Part shown: one piece after another, positions 23,541 to 34,565 of the stretch
Position numbering within the stretch: the stretch's first letter is position 1
How the letters are laid out: every line of letters begins with the position of its first letter
Assembly: GCA_958298945.1 (NCBI GenBank)
Contig: OY282605.1
Coordinates: 42,572,811 to 42,636,810 of the forward strand
Direction: 5' to 3'
Length of the DNA stretch: 64,000 nt
Source: Atherix ibis
Taxonomy: Eukaryota > Arthropoda > Insecta > Diptera > Athericidae
Position numbers and translations under genes: made by a program
Notes under the pieces: generated by a model
Database searches by the model: none
The model's input: only the letters and a program-made list of their open reading frames with translations
What the model was told of the DNA's origin: nothing

Positions 23541-25000
23541 TAAAATAATATGGATACGTCCATAACCAAATTTACTATAAATAAGGCTCTAAAAATCCAC
23601 AACTACAAGGGGTATAAGCTTAAATCCGCTGTTTGGTAATAGATGGGGTGAGTGAGAGTATTAAGCTACCATGGGCACGCCATACTTTTTTTGATATCTG
23701 TCAACATTAATCAGTGCACATTATCAGCAATTTCTTACAACAACATACATTTTTCCTTTGGTAATCATGTCTAGTTTTGTGCCAGAAAAAAAGGATATGC
23801 AGGAAGCTCTGCTTTTCTTCTTTAATTTGAAGAAATCGGCTGCCAAATCGCATCGAATGCTTTTGGAGGCCTATGGTGATAGTGCTTTATCGAGAACAAT
23901 GTGCCGAGATTGGTTTCGTCGGTGGGACAAGAAGCGTGAAAATCGGCCTCGGAAGGTTGAGGACCATCAATTGCAGGCTCTTTTGGACGAAGACGATTCC
24001 CAATCACAAAAAATGCTCGCGGAGCAATTAAGTGTTACTCAAACAGCTATTTCCATGTGTCTGAGTGCCATAGAGAAGATTGAAAAGATCGGAAAATGGG
24101 TGCCGAGATCTTGCTCGCCAGACAAAAAAAAAGTCGTTCCTGCATCGGATTATAACAAGCGATGAAAAGTGGATATATTTCGAGAATCCTAAACGCTATA
24201 AATCGTGGGTTGATCCCGGCCAATCATCAATATTTTCCCCAAGACCAAATCGCTTCGGACGGAAGACGATGCTGTGCGTTTGGTGGGATCAGCAGGGTAT
24301 CGTCTACTAAGGCTGAGCAGCACTTCGATTTTTACGAAGACGTCCGAAAATGGCTTGATGAGTGGTTTGCCCCGAAAGAGAAGGAATTTTTTTGGCGTGG
24401 TATCCACAAATTGCCCTAGAGATGGGAAAAATGTGTAGCTAGCGAGGGCAAGTACTTTGAATAAATTTGTTTTTGCTTTCTATGAAAAACCATGTGTTTT
24501 TTTTTACAAAAAACAGCGAATTTAAGCTTATACACCTAATAAATATGGAAAAGCCATTTTTATTCAAAAAATATCTGTCTGTAGTGCTTTTTTATCGAAA
24601 ATTCTCATTGGCCCGTATTTTTTGAAGATAAAGAAGAAGAGATCGTTAGTATCAATTCCAAGTGCCATGTCCACATGATAACCGACTTTTTTTAGCGCAA
24701 AATAGATTTAAATCTGTGTTAAATATGATTTTAATAAAATGGCATCAGAAATTATACAATACAACAAATTTGGGTTTTATTGCACGAAAAGATCCCAGTA
24801 TGCGTATTTGCAAGATTTCGTAATGCCAATTGGCTACCAAGATCATTTGATTTGACGCCGTTGAACATTTTCTTTTAGAGCTATGCAAAAAATCGTGTTA
24901 CATTGACAGGTGTAATGGCCGAACGACACCTAGAAATATTCGAAAACGTCATCAAAAATTGCCTAAATAATATTATATTTAAAAGTTAAAAATTTATAAT
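23541..25000 (+). mobile_element. DDE transposase relic, fourth locus, split by a mariner
   Basis: Left of the mariner, 23580-23603 reads 'ataaggctctaaaaatccacaac', the family's ENPQ-region landmark. Right of it the family resumes with 'tctgtagtgc', 'attggcccgtattttttgaaga' (GPYFxE), and near 24785-24870 PSMRIxxF..ANWLPRSFDLTPLNIF read across frames. It ends near 24960 with the VIKNCL-type tail. Joined without the mariner the two sides are roughly continuous, so the DDE relic is older than the mariner at 23606. Confidence 0.65.
23606..24539 (+). mobile_element. Mos1-like mariner, copy B, deleted
   Basis: The left TIR (CAAGGGGTATAAGCTTAAAT) and right TIR (...TTTAAGCTTATACACCTAA) are flanked by TA at 23604-23605 and 24540-24541. 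The transposase starts at 23767 (MSSFVPEKKDMQEALLF). It has a 24-nt deletion of the HTH linker (WFRRWDKKREN, lacking about eight residues), loss of about 16 codons after KWVP, and a large deletion from GIVY to AEQHFDFYED that removes the second and third catalytic Asp. The first Asp (TSDEKWIYF) remains. The 934-bp copy is non-autonomous. Confidence 0.9.
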
Positions 25001-25004
25001 AGCA

Positions 25005-26555
25005 CAATTTAGAAATAATAAAAGATCTCAAATTTAATTAAATTTATCTTTCACACAAGAACAATTTCTCCTGCCCACCCTCTCAAAATTGTTGATTCTT
25101 TCGTAAAAAAAATTTTTTGCATAATTTTTTGTGAAAGATTTTTGAAAAATTATCCCCTTTTTATATTGAATTATTTTCTAGATCTGTGATTAATGATTTT
25201 TTATTGTTTTAAGATCATTTTAATTTTAAAAATATTCCAACTTTTGAAAAACTTTTTTTTAAAAAATGTACTTTTTAATTGAACTAATAAAACCTGTCTG
25301 AATATAATGAAAATATAATAGTTTTCATAATTTAAAAATATATTATATAAATGCCAAATCTAGTTGAGAATTTATTCCAATTACAAAATACTATCCATAA
25401 ATCAATATGATTTTAATTAATTTTCGTAAGCACAATACTCGTATTTATCTGTACTTTACTTCACTAGATAAAATATAACATGAATGCTCCCATATTAAAG
25501 CTTCAATCCATTTAAAACCTTTTTCATGGTTCACACATTTTCCTATTGAAAAGGGTTAAGGACACAACGATTAAATCTCAAGTCTGTCAAATGACAAAAA
25601 CAACTCACATATGTGTGAGAATAAATGAAGTGAAATTCTTTTCAGATAAGTACTAATGTGGAAAGGATAATCACTATTTTCAGATTTTCTTTCTTCATAT
25701 ATCATTGTTTGTTTTTTTTTTTTTTTGTACATAATTGTTTTGTTTATTTTTTTCTTAGATTTTTTTTTTTTGGGGGTATAGTGGTTTTAGTCCTTACTTT
25801 AACTGTTAATCATTTTTCGTTTAAACTAAAATTCCTATCAGCAAAGAAATGCGTACTCATGGGTGTGTAATTCAAACACTGAAGAGGGTTAAGAAACTAA
25901 AAAAATCTTACCATATAACCATAGCTTTTCAATATAAATAGAGTGGTTAAGTGATGGTTATGGAATCTTGCTAGAAATCTATAATGAAAAAATCTACAAC
26001 CTAGTTGAGCCTTGTTGACCCATACAAATGATCCATTCTAGTGTAATCATTTGTCTTTTTTGGGATTTTGTATTTCAGTTTGCACATTCTTCGAACAGAA
26101 ACGACCACACATAAATTGAAATTAATGAATTTGTTGAAAAGATTATTATTAAAGAAAAAGGATATGTTTACTGTAAAAGCCATAATGACATATAAATGGA
26201 TAAAAAAGAATACGTTCATATATTATTTGATGTGATTGCCAAAAAAGGGAAGTAGAAAAGTCCATTATTTAATTTACAAAATGTATCCTATTTAAAAAGG
26301 ATTTACCATTTAGCACTATACATATTTTTTTTACACGAAATTTTTATGAATTTTTTTATGTCTGAGTATGTGCATACATGTTTGCTTAAGTGGGGCACCA
26401 TTATTCGAAAAATTAAAGCTATTTAATATTTTTCTATCGTGTTTGCATAAAAAATTACTTCATTAAAAAAATTGTATTTTTTTGTTGTCTTTTTTGTATT
26501 TAAGATTTGTTGTACATGAGGTCATTGGATGACTTAAACTTCCATGTAGGAAGCG
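25005..26555. other. AT-rich spacer, no gene seen
   Basis: Poly-T tracts (for example 25710-25770) produce phenylalanine-rich chance frames at 25658-25870 and 26001-26219. No transposon ends or other supported features were found. Confidence 0.45.
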
Positions 26556-26639
26556 AACCTGGTCTGCTGTTAGTATTGTTACGACATATTCAAACTCTCT
26601 GAAACCAGTTTTCTTGAATTTTCCATGCTACGATATATA

Positions 26640-27926
26640 TAAGTTGTAGTAAAAAGAAATCCTTAATTTTTGCATTAAATTGAAGGTTTTATTTAGCATA
26701 GATAGAATGATACGATTTAGGTCAAATATGCACCGTTTTATTTGATAATTTGTTGCCATTTTGGAGGTAATTTCATAATGCCTCTCACATAGAAACACTC
26801 GTCCCTATTGGCAAAAAACTGAGACAGTCGATTTTCACAATCTTCTCTTGAGGCGAATTTTTCACCTGTAAAATCATTCGTCATAGACAGGAAGACGTAG
26901 TAATCACTTGGTGCCAGGTCCGGACTACAAGGTGGATGCATAAGAACATCCCCACCAAGGTCCCGGAACTTCTGGCGAGTCATTATCGATGTATGCGGCC
27001 TGGCGTTGTCCTGATGGAACACAATTCCTCTCCTATTGGCCAAAGCTGGTCGCTTCTGGGCGATTGCTTCTTTCAGACGATCCAATTGTTGACAGTATAG
27101 GTCTAAATTAGGAGTGCGGCCGTAGGGGACCAGCTCATAGTAGATGATTCCCTGCCAGTCCCACCAAACACACAGCAAAACCTTCCTGGCTGTCAATCCT
27201 GGCTTGACCACCGTTTGCGCCGGGTGACCGCGATTTAACCACGACCGTTGTCGCTTGACGTTGTCGTAAGTGACCCACTTTTCATCACCAGTAACCATCC
27301 GCTTCAGAAATGGATCGATATTGTTGCGATTCAGCAGCGATCCGCAGATGGAAATTCGGTCCATAAGGTTTTTCTGCGATAACTCATGTGGCACCCATAC
27401 ATCGAGCTTCTTTTTGTATCCAGCCTTATTTAAGTTGTTCCGAACGGTTTTTTGTGCAATGTTTGCTCCTGGGCAATCGAAACAGTGCTTACGTGACTTT
27501 CGGACTTGATGATTTTCATTATTTTATCGACATTTTCGACAATTGGCCTTCCAGAGCGTGGTGCATCTTTGACATCAAAATTACCGGAACGGAATCAACG
27601 AAACCAAAATTCCGCGTGACTGACTATTACTGTATCAGGACCATAAATACTATTCACATTTTCAGCTGCCTGGCTTGCGTTTTCGCCTTTATCGAAGAAA
27701 AACTGTAAAATATGGCGTAGTTGCTCTTTGTTGGTGTCCATCTTTGACGAGTGCTAAAAAAATACTGAGTCAAGTAATCATAAAACTGTATGAGAAGCTT
27801 TTTTAGTACAAAATCTTATCTTTCTAACGCCATTGGTTGCAACCAAATCGCTCTTTTACAACGGGAGATACTGACTCCTAAAGCCATCTATTGGCAAAAT
27901 AATGGATTTATTTTTACTACAACTTA
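26640..27926 (-). mobile_element. mellifera-type mariner, full length
   Basis: Inverted termini TAAGTTGTAGTAAAAA (left) and TTTTTACTACAACTTA (right) face each other over 1287 bp and are flanked by TA. The length is normal for mariner. It sits inside the LTR relic, with the same HSE-type sequence on the left and LTR-element pol sequence on the right. Confidence 0.85.
26738..27741 (-). pseudogene. mellifera-type mariner transposase, DD34D preserved
   Basis: The start at 27741 gives MDTNKEQLRHILQFFFDKGENASQ-like sequence (first HTH). An in-frame stop follows FWFR, then GNFDVKDAPRSGRPIVENVD. A frameshift lies in the second HTH near 27480 (around SIAQE). From 27394 to 26738 the catalytic domain is one open frame of 218 codons: first Asp in MVTGDEKWVTYD, second in HQDNARPH, third in DLAPSDYY, with 34 residues between the last two. 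Motif erosion is slight (CSPDLAP for YSPDLAP). The C-terminus stops at QQIIK, a few residues early. Of all transposases in the window this has the most complete catalytic core, but the DNA-binding half is broken. Confidence 0.9.
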
Positions 27927-28271
27927 TAGTAATGGGCCAGGTGGTCGACGTGCACAATCTGCGGTGACCCTCGGTGATTTTGTTGGATGCGGTATATAAT
28001 TTCATTTAATTTTGTAACAACTCATAATTGACCATTCCAAAATATTACGATCCAATATCGTAGATGCGATGGATAGGATAAATGACAAAAATAAATGCTA
28101 CACAAATAACGAGATGTCTACACAATACTTTATTAATTTAAAATAAAATGCTTAACAAATTATGCAGCGCTTGATCCAATCGCTGTTCCAATTACAACTC
28201 AACTGAAACTAAAACTAAACTAAATTCTCTTTTGCAATCAGCACTCATACTCATACTCTCTAGAACCGGTT

Positions 28272-28289
28272 TTCTAGAATCTTCCAAAA
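28272..28289 (-). promoter_or_regulatory. Heat-shock element, three of four units
   Basis: TTCTAGAATCTTCCAAAA carries TTC-GAA-TTC in register, with the fourth unit decayed. It lies in the second LTR relic, one repeat unit from its neighbours. Confidence 0.55.
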
Positions 28290-28464
28290 ACATGCTACGT
28301 CGTAACACTACTAAAATCTCTCTTGCGATCAGCGGTCATATTCATACTCTCTGGAACCGGTTTTATGACATCTTCTTGAATACGCCAGAACCATGATATT
28401 TCGTTCAACTACTAATCTCTCTCTCGCAAGTAGTGCCTGTATTCATACTGCTCTAAAACCGGTT

Positions 28465-28482
28465 TTCTGGAATCTTTTAGAA
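28465..28482 (-). promoter_or_regulatory. Heat-shock element, one mismatch
   Basis: TTCTGGAATCTTTTAGAA has four units in register, with the third changed to TTT. Confidence 0.55.
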
Positions 28483-28525
28483 TACGTCGGAGCTATGTTA
28501 TATCGTAAAACTACTGGAACCGGTT

Positions 28526-28543
28526 TTCTGGAATCTTCTAGAA
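28526..28543 (-). promoter_or_regulatory. Perfect four-unit heat-shock element
   Basis: TTCTGGAATCTTCTAGAA is a perfect nTTCnnGAAnnTTCnnGAAn array, in the second LTR relic and in the position equivalent to 20352-20369. Confidence 0.7.
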
Positions 28544-29029
28544 CACGCCAAAGCCATGCTACGTCGTAACCGTATGTTAGAATTCGAAATTGATAAGGAT
28601 TTGTTAAATTCTTGTGGACCATGTTAATTTTTTTTATCAGGCTAAAAAGGAGACTTGGAAATAAAAATAGGGGAAAAGGAGTTCTAATCCCAAAAAAATT
28701 TTGAGTTTGATGATATTCGCTTAGAATATGTGGAATAGTTAGCAGAACATCATAGATAGTACGTGTGTGTTTCCGAAAAACAAAATTTGTGTGCGCAGAA
28801 TTTCGGTAAGGATATTAAGTAGACTAGAATTGTTAGTCGCAATTTTAAGAACGTTTTTTGGGACTCGGTTTGTGGGCGTTGCCTATTGGAGATATACGTT
28901 ACCACAGAACATCGAAGAGTTTCTCCATTCAACTGATCAGCATGTTTATTTCTCATTACTCCTACAACTCCACAGTCTTATTATTGAATAGGTTATATCA
29001 GATCTTGTTGCGTATTGGATTATTCAATA

Positions 29030-29184
29030 AGCCGCGAATGCTTCAAACGATGATGTAATTGCTCAAAATTCGATACAAAAGACAGAAAAACGTTGGACTA
29101 AATGTATGAACAATTAAAATAAAATTAATTTTACACAGGAATTTTTTTTCTTGCCAAGGCCATATATTAATCATACAAACCTCG
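29030..29184 (+). mobile_element. 3' remnant of a mariner (TIR TAATCATACAAACCTCG)
   Basis: The right end 'tattaatcatacaaacctcg' followed by TA matches the TIR family at 13171, 13661 and 54874. Just inside, the plus strand reads NASNDDVIAQN and then EKRWTKCMNN, the C-terminus of irritans/lineata-type transposases (VIAQT...EKRWTKCIEL). The sequence upstream to about 28640 is not recognisable, so the left end is unknown. Confidence 0.6.
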
Positions 29185-29363
29185 TATCAAGAGCCGTAGA
29201 TATTCTCAGTACCGCATCCAACCACGTGTTCAAATATGAATGCGAAAGGAAAGTTTAGAAGTGGAGAAAGAAAGTGAAAGGATCTGTCACCAAAATCACG
29301 ATTAATAAAGACAGAAAGGATGAATAATAGTTTTAAACAAATTACGAAGAGAGAAAAATAATA

Positions 29364-30650
29364 CGACGTCTATTCAAAAAGTATCGCGAATTTTGAATTT
29401 TCGCGGGTTACGTATATTCGATTTTCGTTTTTTTGTGGCGTTATGTTGGTACTCATATCTCTCAGTTATGCCGATAACTTCGGCCATTTTGAATATTCTG
29501 TTAATTTTTGACAGCTGCTTTGCTTGCACGTGTTTTGGCCTATCTTCGATTTTTGCCCATTCCAAAAAATTAATCAAAGAATCTGTATCAAATTTTGTGT
29601 GAAAAACAAAATTAATTGCGCGGCCCCATTTCGAATGTTGACTGTGGCATATGGTGAAGCTTCATTGCACTGAAGCAACGTTTATCGGTGGTACAAAATG
29701 TTCTCAGAGGGCCGAAAAGATGTGAACAACGAAAAGCATGCCGGACGCCCGAGCACGTCAACAACAGACAAAAACATTGATGAAGTGAAGAAAATAGTAT
29801 TGGCCAAGCGTCGAATCACCGTAAGAGAAGTTTCCGAGGACTTAAACTTATCGATTGGTTCGTGCCATTCGATTTTTACAAATGATTTGAACGTGAGACG
29901 GGTCGCCGCGAAATTCGTACCAAAATTGCTCACTTTCGAACAAACACAGCATCGCAATAATATTGCTAAGGAGCTGTCGGACTCTGTCCGTAACAACCCA
30001 AATTTCCTCCAAAGGGTCATAACTGGTGACAAATCATGGGTTAATGGTTATGACGTGGAAACCAAAGCCCAATTATTGCAATGGAAGATGCCGCACGAGC
30101 CAAGACCGAAAAAAGCGCGCCAAGTTCGGTCGAATGTGAAGGTTTTGCTTACAGTTTTCTTCGATTGCAGGGGCATGGTGTATCATAAATTCTTGCCACA
30201 GGGTAGATCGGTCAATGAAGAATATTACCTGCAAGTTATGCGCAAGTTGCGTGAAGCAATCCGTCAGAAACGCCCGGATTTGTGGAAGAACAAAAATCGG
30301 CTTTTGCTTGTGTGCGTATTTTTGGCCAAAAACAATACACTTGTAATACCGCAGCCATCATATTCCCCAGATCTGGCCCCCTGTAACTTGTTCTTGTTCC
30401 CGAAACTGAAGAGCCTCATGAGAGGATGACGCTACGCTACGATTGAGGAGATAAAGACGGCATCGAAGGAGGAGCTGAACAAGACAACAAAAAATGATTT
30501 TTTGAAGTGCTTCGAGAATTGGAAAAAACGTTGGCACAAGTGTATAATATCTGGTGGGGATTACTTTGAAGGGGACAAAATAGATACTCATAAATAAATA
30601 AATAATTTTTGAAAAAACACAAAATTCGCGATACTTCGTTTTTTTCAATA
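29364..30650 (+). mobile_element. Mariner, GVQW3/SETMAR-like group, copy G
   Basis: The left end CGACGTCTATTCAAAAAGTA follows TA at 29362-29363. The right end has the inner inverse (AAAATTCGCGATACTT at 30621-30636), but the outermost bases are diverged, so the boundary is approximate. A related copy sits at 45875-46572 in the opposite orientation. The length is about 1.3 kb. Confidence 0.85.
29557..30597 (+). pseudogene. Mariner transposase, copy G, two catalytic residues lost
   Basis: Coding homology begins near 29575 (QRICIKFCVKN), with a stop before SNVYRWYKMFSEGR. The main frame (29698-30429) has the second HTH (STTDKNIDEVKKIVLAKRR), KFVPKLLTFEQ and the first Asp as VITGDKSWVNGYD. After LWKNKNR a deletion removes the HHDNAPAH block with the second Asp. 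The third Asp is Asn (DLAPCNLFLFPKL). A stop at 30427 precedes the normal C-terminus (RYATIEEIKTASKE...KCIISGGDYFEGDK) ending at 30597. The copy is dead. Confidence 0.9.
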
Positions 30651-30659
30651 AACATTTTG

Positions 30660-32800
30660 ATGAACGAAAATATAATTCCTTAAAATCGTATATTACTAAA
30701 ATAAGATATCGTTTATCAATAGAGAAATTTTGCTAAGTAATTTTTTCTCCAAAATAAATATGATCAAAACGGAATACATTTGGTTTAATTGAAATTAATG
30801 AAATTTATTCAATATTCCTAATATAATTTTTAAGCAAATTTAAAAATATTTATATTAATTTAACTGTAATCGGTCAATTATTAAGAGAATATTTCTTAGA
30901 TAGTATTATCCTTATAATGTAACTATCTGAAAGGCTTTGTTTTTATTATTCATTTTATCGTCAAAAATTCTAACTACTAATAGTATCATACTATCAGAAT
31001 CATAATCATCATCTATCATATTCGTACATATATCTTTGTAAGAAAATCTGAAATATTTATTAATCTTCCAACAAATCCTACATACAATCCTTATAGTCCT
31101 TCGTTCAAATATAATCTCGTGCCATAATTTCTTTTACTTTTATATCCATTCTACTTATCCTAGATTTATTCAACTTTCATAAGAAAATAAGGTTTATATT
31201 CACTTATTTTTTTTTCCTCTATTGCAATACTATTTTTATCATCAAAATCTTTTTCCTTTTCTATGATTTATTTTTATACTATTTTTATTATTATAATTAT
31301 AATTATTTTTATTCATATAAGTTTTGCGGAACTATTCTTATTTGTGATCGTAGTTCATCCAGTTTTTCTAAGATCACAATTTATTGTCATATCCTTCATT
31401 ACCAACTCGTCTTCTATGATAATATTTTCTTTTATTTTATTTATTTTTTATTTTACTTCTTGGCCTTTTTATATAATCATAGAAATAGAAGTAGACAATT
31501 TTCTTTTACTGATATTTTAGGCTTAAGAAAAAGTCATAAAATTGATTAAATTGCACCAAAAATGTCCACAGTTTATATGACAAAAATCTTTAGCCTCTCA
31601 TAGTTACGTTAAATATAATCGTTATATTTAACAATCGAAATGGGAATATATCAGTAATAAATTTATGTTTTGTTTTGATGATAAGGATAAAAAATCTAAA
31701 AATCAAATCAGAATCAAGAATCTGTAATAATTTCTATATAAAAATGAAATATTTCTCGAGAAAATGTTATCCGTTTCCTATGAATATGAAATAAATATCT
31801 TTTCTCGATAAATAGAATAATTTAGATTTATTCTATATTTTATGTAAAGGCCTTACAAGATAGGTATTTAAAATGATTTTATGATTAGTTTCAACAATAA
31901 TTTATAATAAATTTTTATATTGTCAGAATTTTAAAGGATTTATTTCTATAGACCATTTTTCCTTATAAAATTTGTACTTTTATTAAACAGAATAAAAAAA
32001 TAATCCTAGCATAATGAGAGTACACATTTTTTAAAATAAATTATTATATAATACTAAAGTAATAAATATATCTAAAAATGAATTTCAAAAGGAAATGAGT
32101 TTTATTCTGATGCCTATTTCCATAATACTCAAAAGGATATTTACATTACTATCATTATTACTTTAATTCATCTAAGCACGTGTTTTTTTTCGCCTGCACG
32201 TGTTTTTTTACTTATTTACTAATTACAAAATACTTGAATTAATTTTCAAAGAGTCCATAATTCTAAAAGGGTTACTAATATACGTTAGATTATTATCTTT
32301 GAAAAGCTAGAGGGTAATAAGTGGGCATTGCTCCCAATGAAAAGTGCAATACAAACTAAAAGTGCAATTATAAAAAAGAATAGTCGTCAAGTTTTAAAGG
32401 AAGATATTTTACTCTTGGATGATTTTATGTAAATAAAAAAAATATTTCAAAGCTTAGAGAATAATTTATATATACTTGTAATATTGAAAGAGCATATTTT
32501 TTGAAGTATATTCTTATGGAAAAAAAGATTCAAGTAATAGCATATTCATTTTATTGCTTGGAAAGTATAACATAATTCTATCATTTGATAATTAAATAAT
32601 AAATATATCATATAAAAAATAAGTTATTTTAATTATAATTTGCCATTTTATATTTTAGATATAATAATTAATTATATAATATATAGAAAATATTCTAATT
32701 GCACGCTGAAACAACAAAGTTTAAATGCTGAGTTTTGCAAAAAATATTTTTCTACTTTTTATTTAGAGAAGATTTTTCACTTGGTGTATATTTCCACCTT
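30660..32800. other. Very AT-rich spacer, no gene seen
   Basis: It includes poly-T-driven chance frames (31263-31520, 32640-32822). No TIR, RNA gene or conserved domain is visible across about 2.1 kb. Confidence 0.5.
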
Positions 32801-33016
32801 GAAATATTGGGTTGACAACTAAGTGATTGCGGATTTTGTCAATAGATGGTATTAGCTCATTCTTTTGTTATGTCAACGTGTTCAAAGCACCTAACCTATA
32901 TTGTTTTCTTGTTGTTTAGACTTCCGTAAAGTTAATTTTTTTAATTTAGTAAAAAATTGTATTGTTTAGCTATTTAGTTTTGTTTTAATGCAAATTTAAA
33001 AATAAAAGGATAAGAC

Positions 33017-33295
33017 GTGCATTTTAGACATATTTTATTGTATTATTTCCAAAAAGGCAAGAACGCATCGCAAGTACACAAGAAGTTATGTGTCGTTTAT
33101 GGGAATGAAGCCTTGAAAGAAAGACAGTGTCAAAATTGGTTTGCTAAATTTCGTTATGGTGATTTTTCACTAAAAAATATTGATGAGACCCATATCAAGG
33201 CCATTATCGATTCAGATCGTCATAACACAACACGTGAAATTGCAGAGAAGCTCAATGTATCGCATACCAGGGGTACAATCTTAAATCCGCTGTTT
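33017..33295 (+). pseudogene. N-terminal transposase fragment of the host mariner
   Basis: The frame reads MHFRHILLYYFQKGKNASQV, then KKLCVVYGNEALKERQCQNWF, GDFSLKN, and IKAIIDSDRHNTTREIAEKLNVSHT. This covers both HTH motifs of a mellifera/cecropia-type mariner transposase. The GRPSEVDDD-type linker between them is shortened. The frame runs into the inner mariner at 33267, and no catalytic domain follows on the far side. The true start is uncertain, since upstream codons do not match the family well. Confidence 0.8.
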
Positions 33296-34527
33296 GGTAA
33301 TAGATGGCGTGAGTGCGAGTATTAAGCTACTATGGGCACACCATACTTTTTTTTATGAGTTTGACATCTGTCAATATTAATCAGTGCACATTATCAGCAA
33401 TTTCGTACAACAACATACATTTTTCCTTTGGTAATCATATCTAATTTTGTGCCATAAAAACAGAATATGTAGGAAGCTCTGCTTTTTAAATGCTTATGGA
33501 GGCCTATTGTCATAGTGTTTTATCGGAAATAACATGCCGAGATTGGTTTCGTCGGTTTAAAGACGGCAATTTTGACTTGTGGGACAAGAAGCGTGAAAAT
33601 CGGCCTAGGAAGGTTGAGGACCATCAATTGCAGGCTCTTTTGGACGAAGACGATACCCAATCGCAAAAAATTCTCGCGGAGCAATTGGGTGTTCATCAAC
33701 CAGCTATTTCCATACGTCTGTGTGCCATAGGGAAGATTGAAAAGATCAGAAAATGGGTGCCGCATAAATTGAACGATAGGCAGATGGAGCGACGCCAAAA
33801 CACATGCGAAATCTTGCTCGCCAGACAAAAAAGAAAGTCGTTCCTGCATATGATTGTAATAGGCGATGAAAAGTGGATATATTATAAGAATTCTTAAAGC
33901 AAGAAATCGTGGATTAATCCCGGCTAACCATCAACATCTTCCCCAAAACCAAATCGCTTTGGACGGAAGACGATGCTGTGCGTTTGGTAGGATCAGCAGG
34001 GTATCGTCTACTATGAGATGTTGAAACCTGGTGAAACTGTCAATGCCCACCGCTATGCTACTACCAATAACTGATCAAATTGTACCGTTCTCTGCGTAAA
34101 AAAAGGACGGATTATCAACAAAGACATGACAAGCTGATTTTTCTCCACGACAATGCACCATCCCACGCGTCAGAAATGGTCCGAAACTACTTGGAGACAC
34201 TCAACTGGGAGGTGCTACCCCACCCCGCTTATTCACCAGACCTGGCCCCTTCCAACTACCACCTGTTTTCGTCGATGTGCCACGCGCTTGCTGAGCAGCA
34301 CTACGATTCTTATGAAGGCGTCCGAAAATGGCTTGATGAGTGGTTTGCCTCAAAAGAGAAGGAATTTTTTTGGCGTGGTATCCACAAATTACCCGAGAGA
34401 TGGGAAAAATGTGTAGCTAGCGAGGGCAAGTACTTTGAATAAATTTGTTTTTGCTTTCTATGAAGAAAAAAAAACACGTGTTTTTACTTTTTATGAAAAA
34501 ACAGCAGATTTAAGCTTATATACCTGG
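33267..34527 (+). mobile_element. Mos1-like mariner, copy C, nested
   Basis: The left TIR CCAGGGGTACAATCTTAAAT follows TA at 33265-33266. The right TIR ends ...AAGCTTATATACCTGG at 34527 but is followed by TT, not TA. The missing right target duplication, with loss of the host mariner's C-terminal two thirds exactly at this junction, indicates a deletion beside the right end after insertion. The length is 1261 bp. Confidence 0.9.
33437..34441 (+). pseudogene. Mos1-like transposase, copy C, third Asp mutated to Asn
   Basis: The usual ATG is ATA here (33437), followed by early stops and a deletion of about 12 codons. The HTH linker is complete in this copy (WFRRFKDGNFDLWDKKREN). The first Asp (IGDEKWIYY) is present, then a stop near 33897. 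The second Asp lies in LHDNAPSHASEMVR. The third Asp box reads DLAPSNYHLF: Asp replaced by Asn at 34256-34258. The C-terminus is intact (FFWRGIHKLPERWEKCVASEGKYFE). Protein identity to Mos1-type enzymes is otherwise high. Confidence 0.9.
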
Positions 34528-34565
34528 TTTTAAAAATACGCAATCACTTAGTTGCTAACCGGATA

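Larger units (their letters stand above)
26560..28580 (-). mobile_element. Second heat-shock-element LTR element relic, split by a mariner
   Basis: Read on the minus strand, 28575-28240 holds four degenerate copies of the repeat unit seen at 20.2 kb (CCGGTTTT boxes at about 28519, 28459, 28357 and 28266). It is followed by the same leader (28240-28040). Then 27990-27930 translates to GSPQIVHVDHLAHY, resembling the C-terminal end of gypsy-type pol (VVHVDRLxPY). After the mariner, 26637-26600 resumes with another unit ('gcatggaaaattcaagaaaactgg'). I infer a 5' LTR, a nearly total internal deletion, the pol terminus and the start of a 3' LTR. An env-like gene is not seen. Confidence 0.55.
32807..34563 (+). 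mobile_element. Mellifera/cecropia-type mariner hosting another mariner
   Basis: Outer TIRs are TTGGGTTGACAACTAAGTGA (left, after TA at 32805-32806) and the inverse ...CAATCACTTAGTTGCTAACC (right, before TA at 34564-34565). Only the N-terminal third of its transposase remains. The rest of the body was replaced by, or deleted next to, the Mos1-like mariner at 33267. Without the inner element only about 500 bp remain. Confidence 0.85.

Noticed and set aside
29374..29577. A 67-codon minus-strand frame at the start of mariner copy G
   Set aside because: It is antisense to the transposon's leader and the first transposase codons.
31263..31520. An 85-codon frame resembling a membrane protein
   Set aside because: Its Ile/Phe/Leu content comes from T-rich sequence; no motif, start context or homology is visible.
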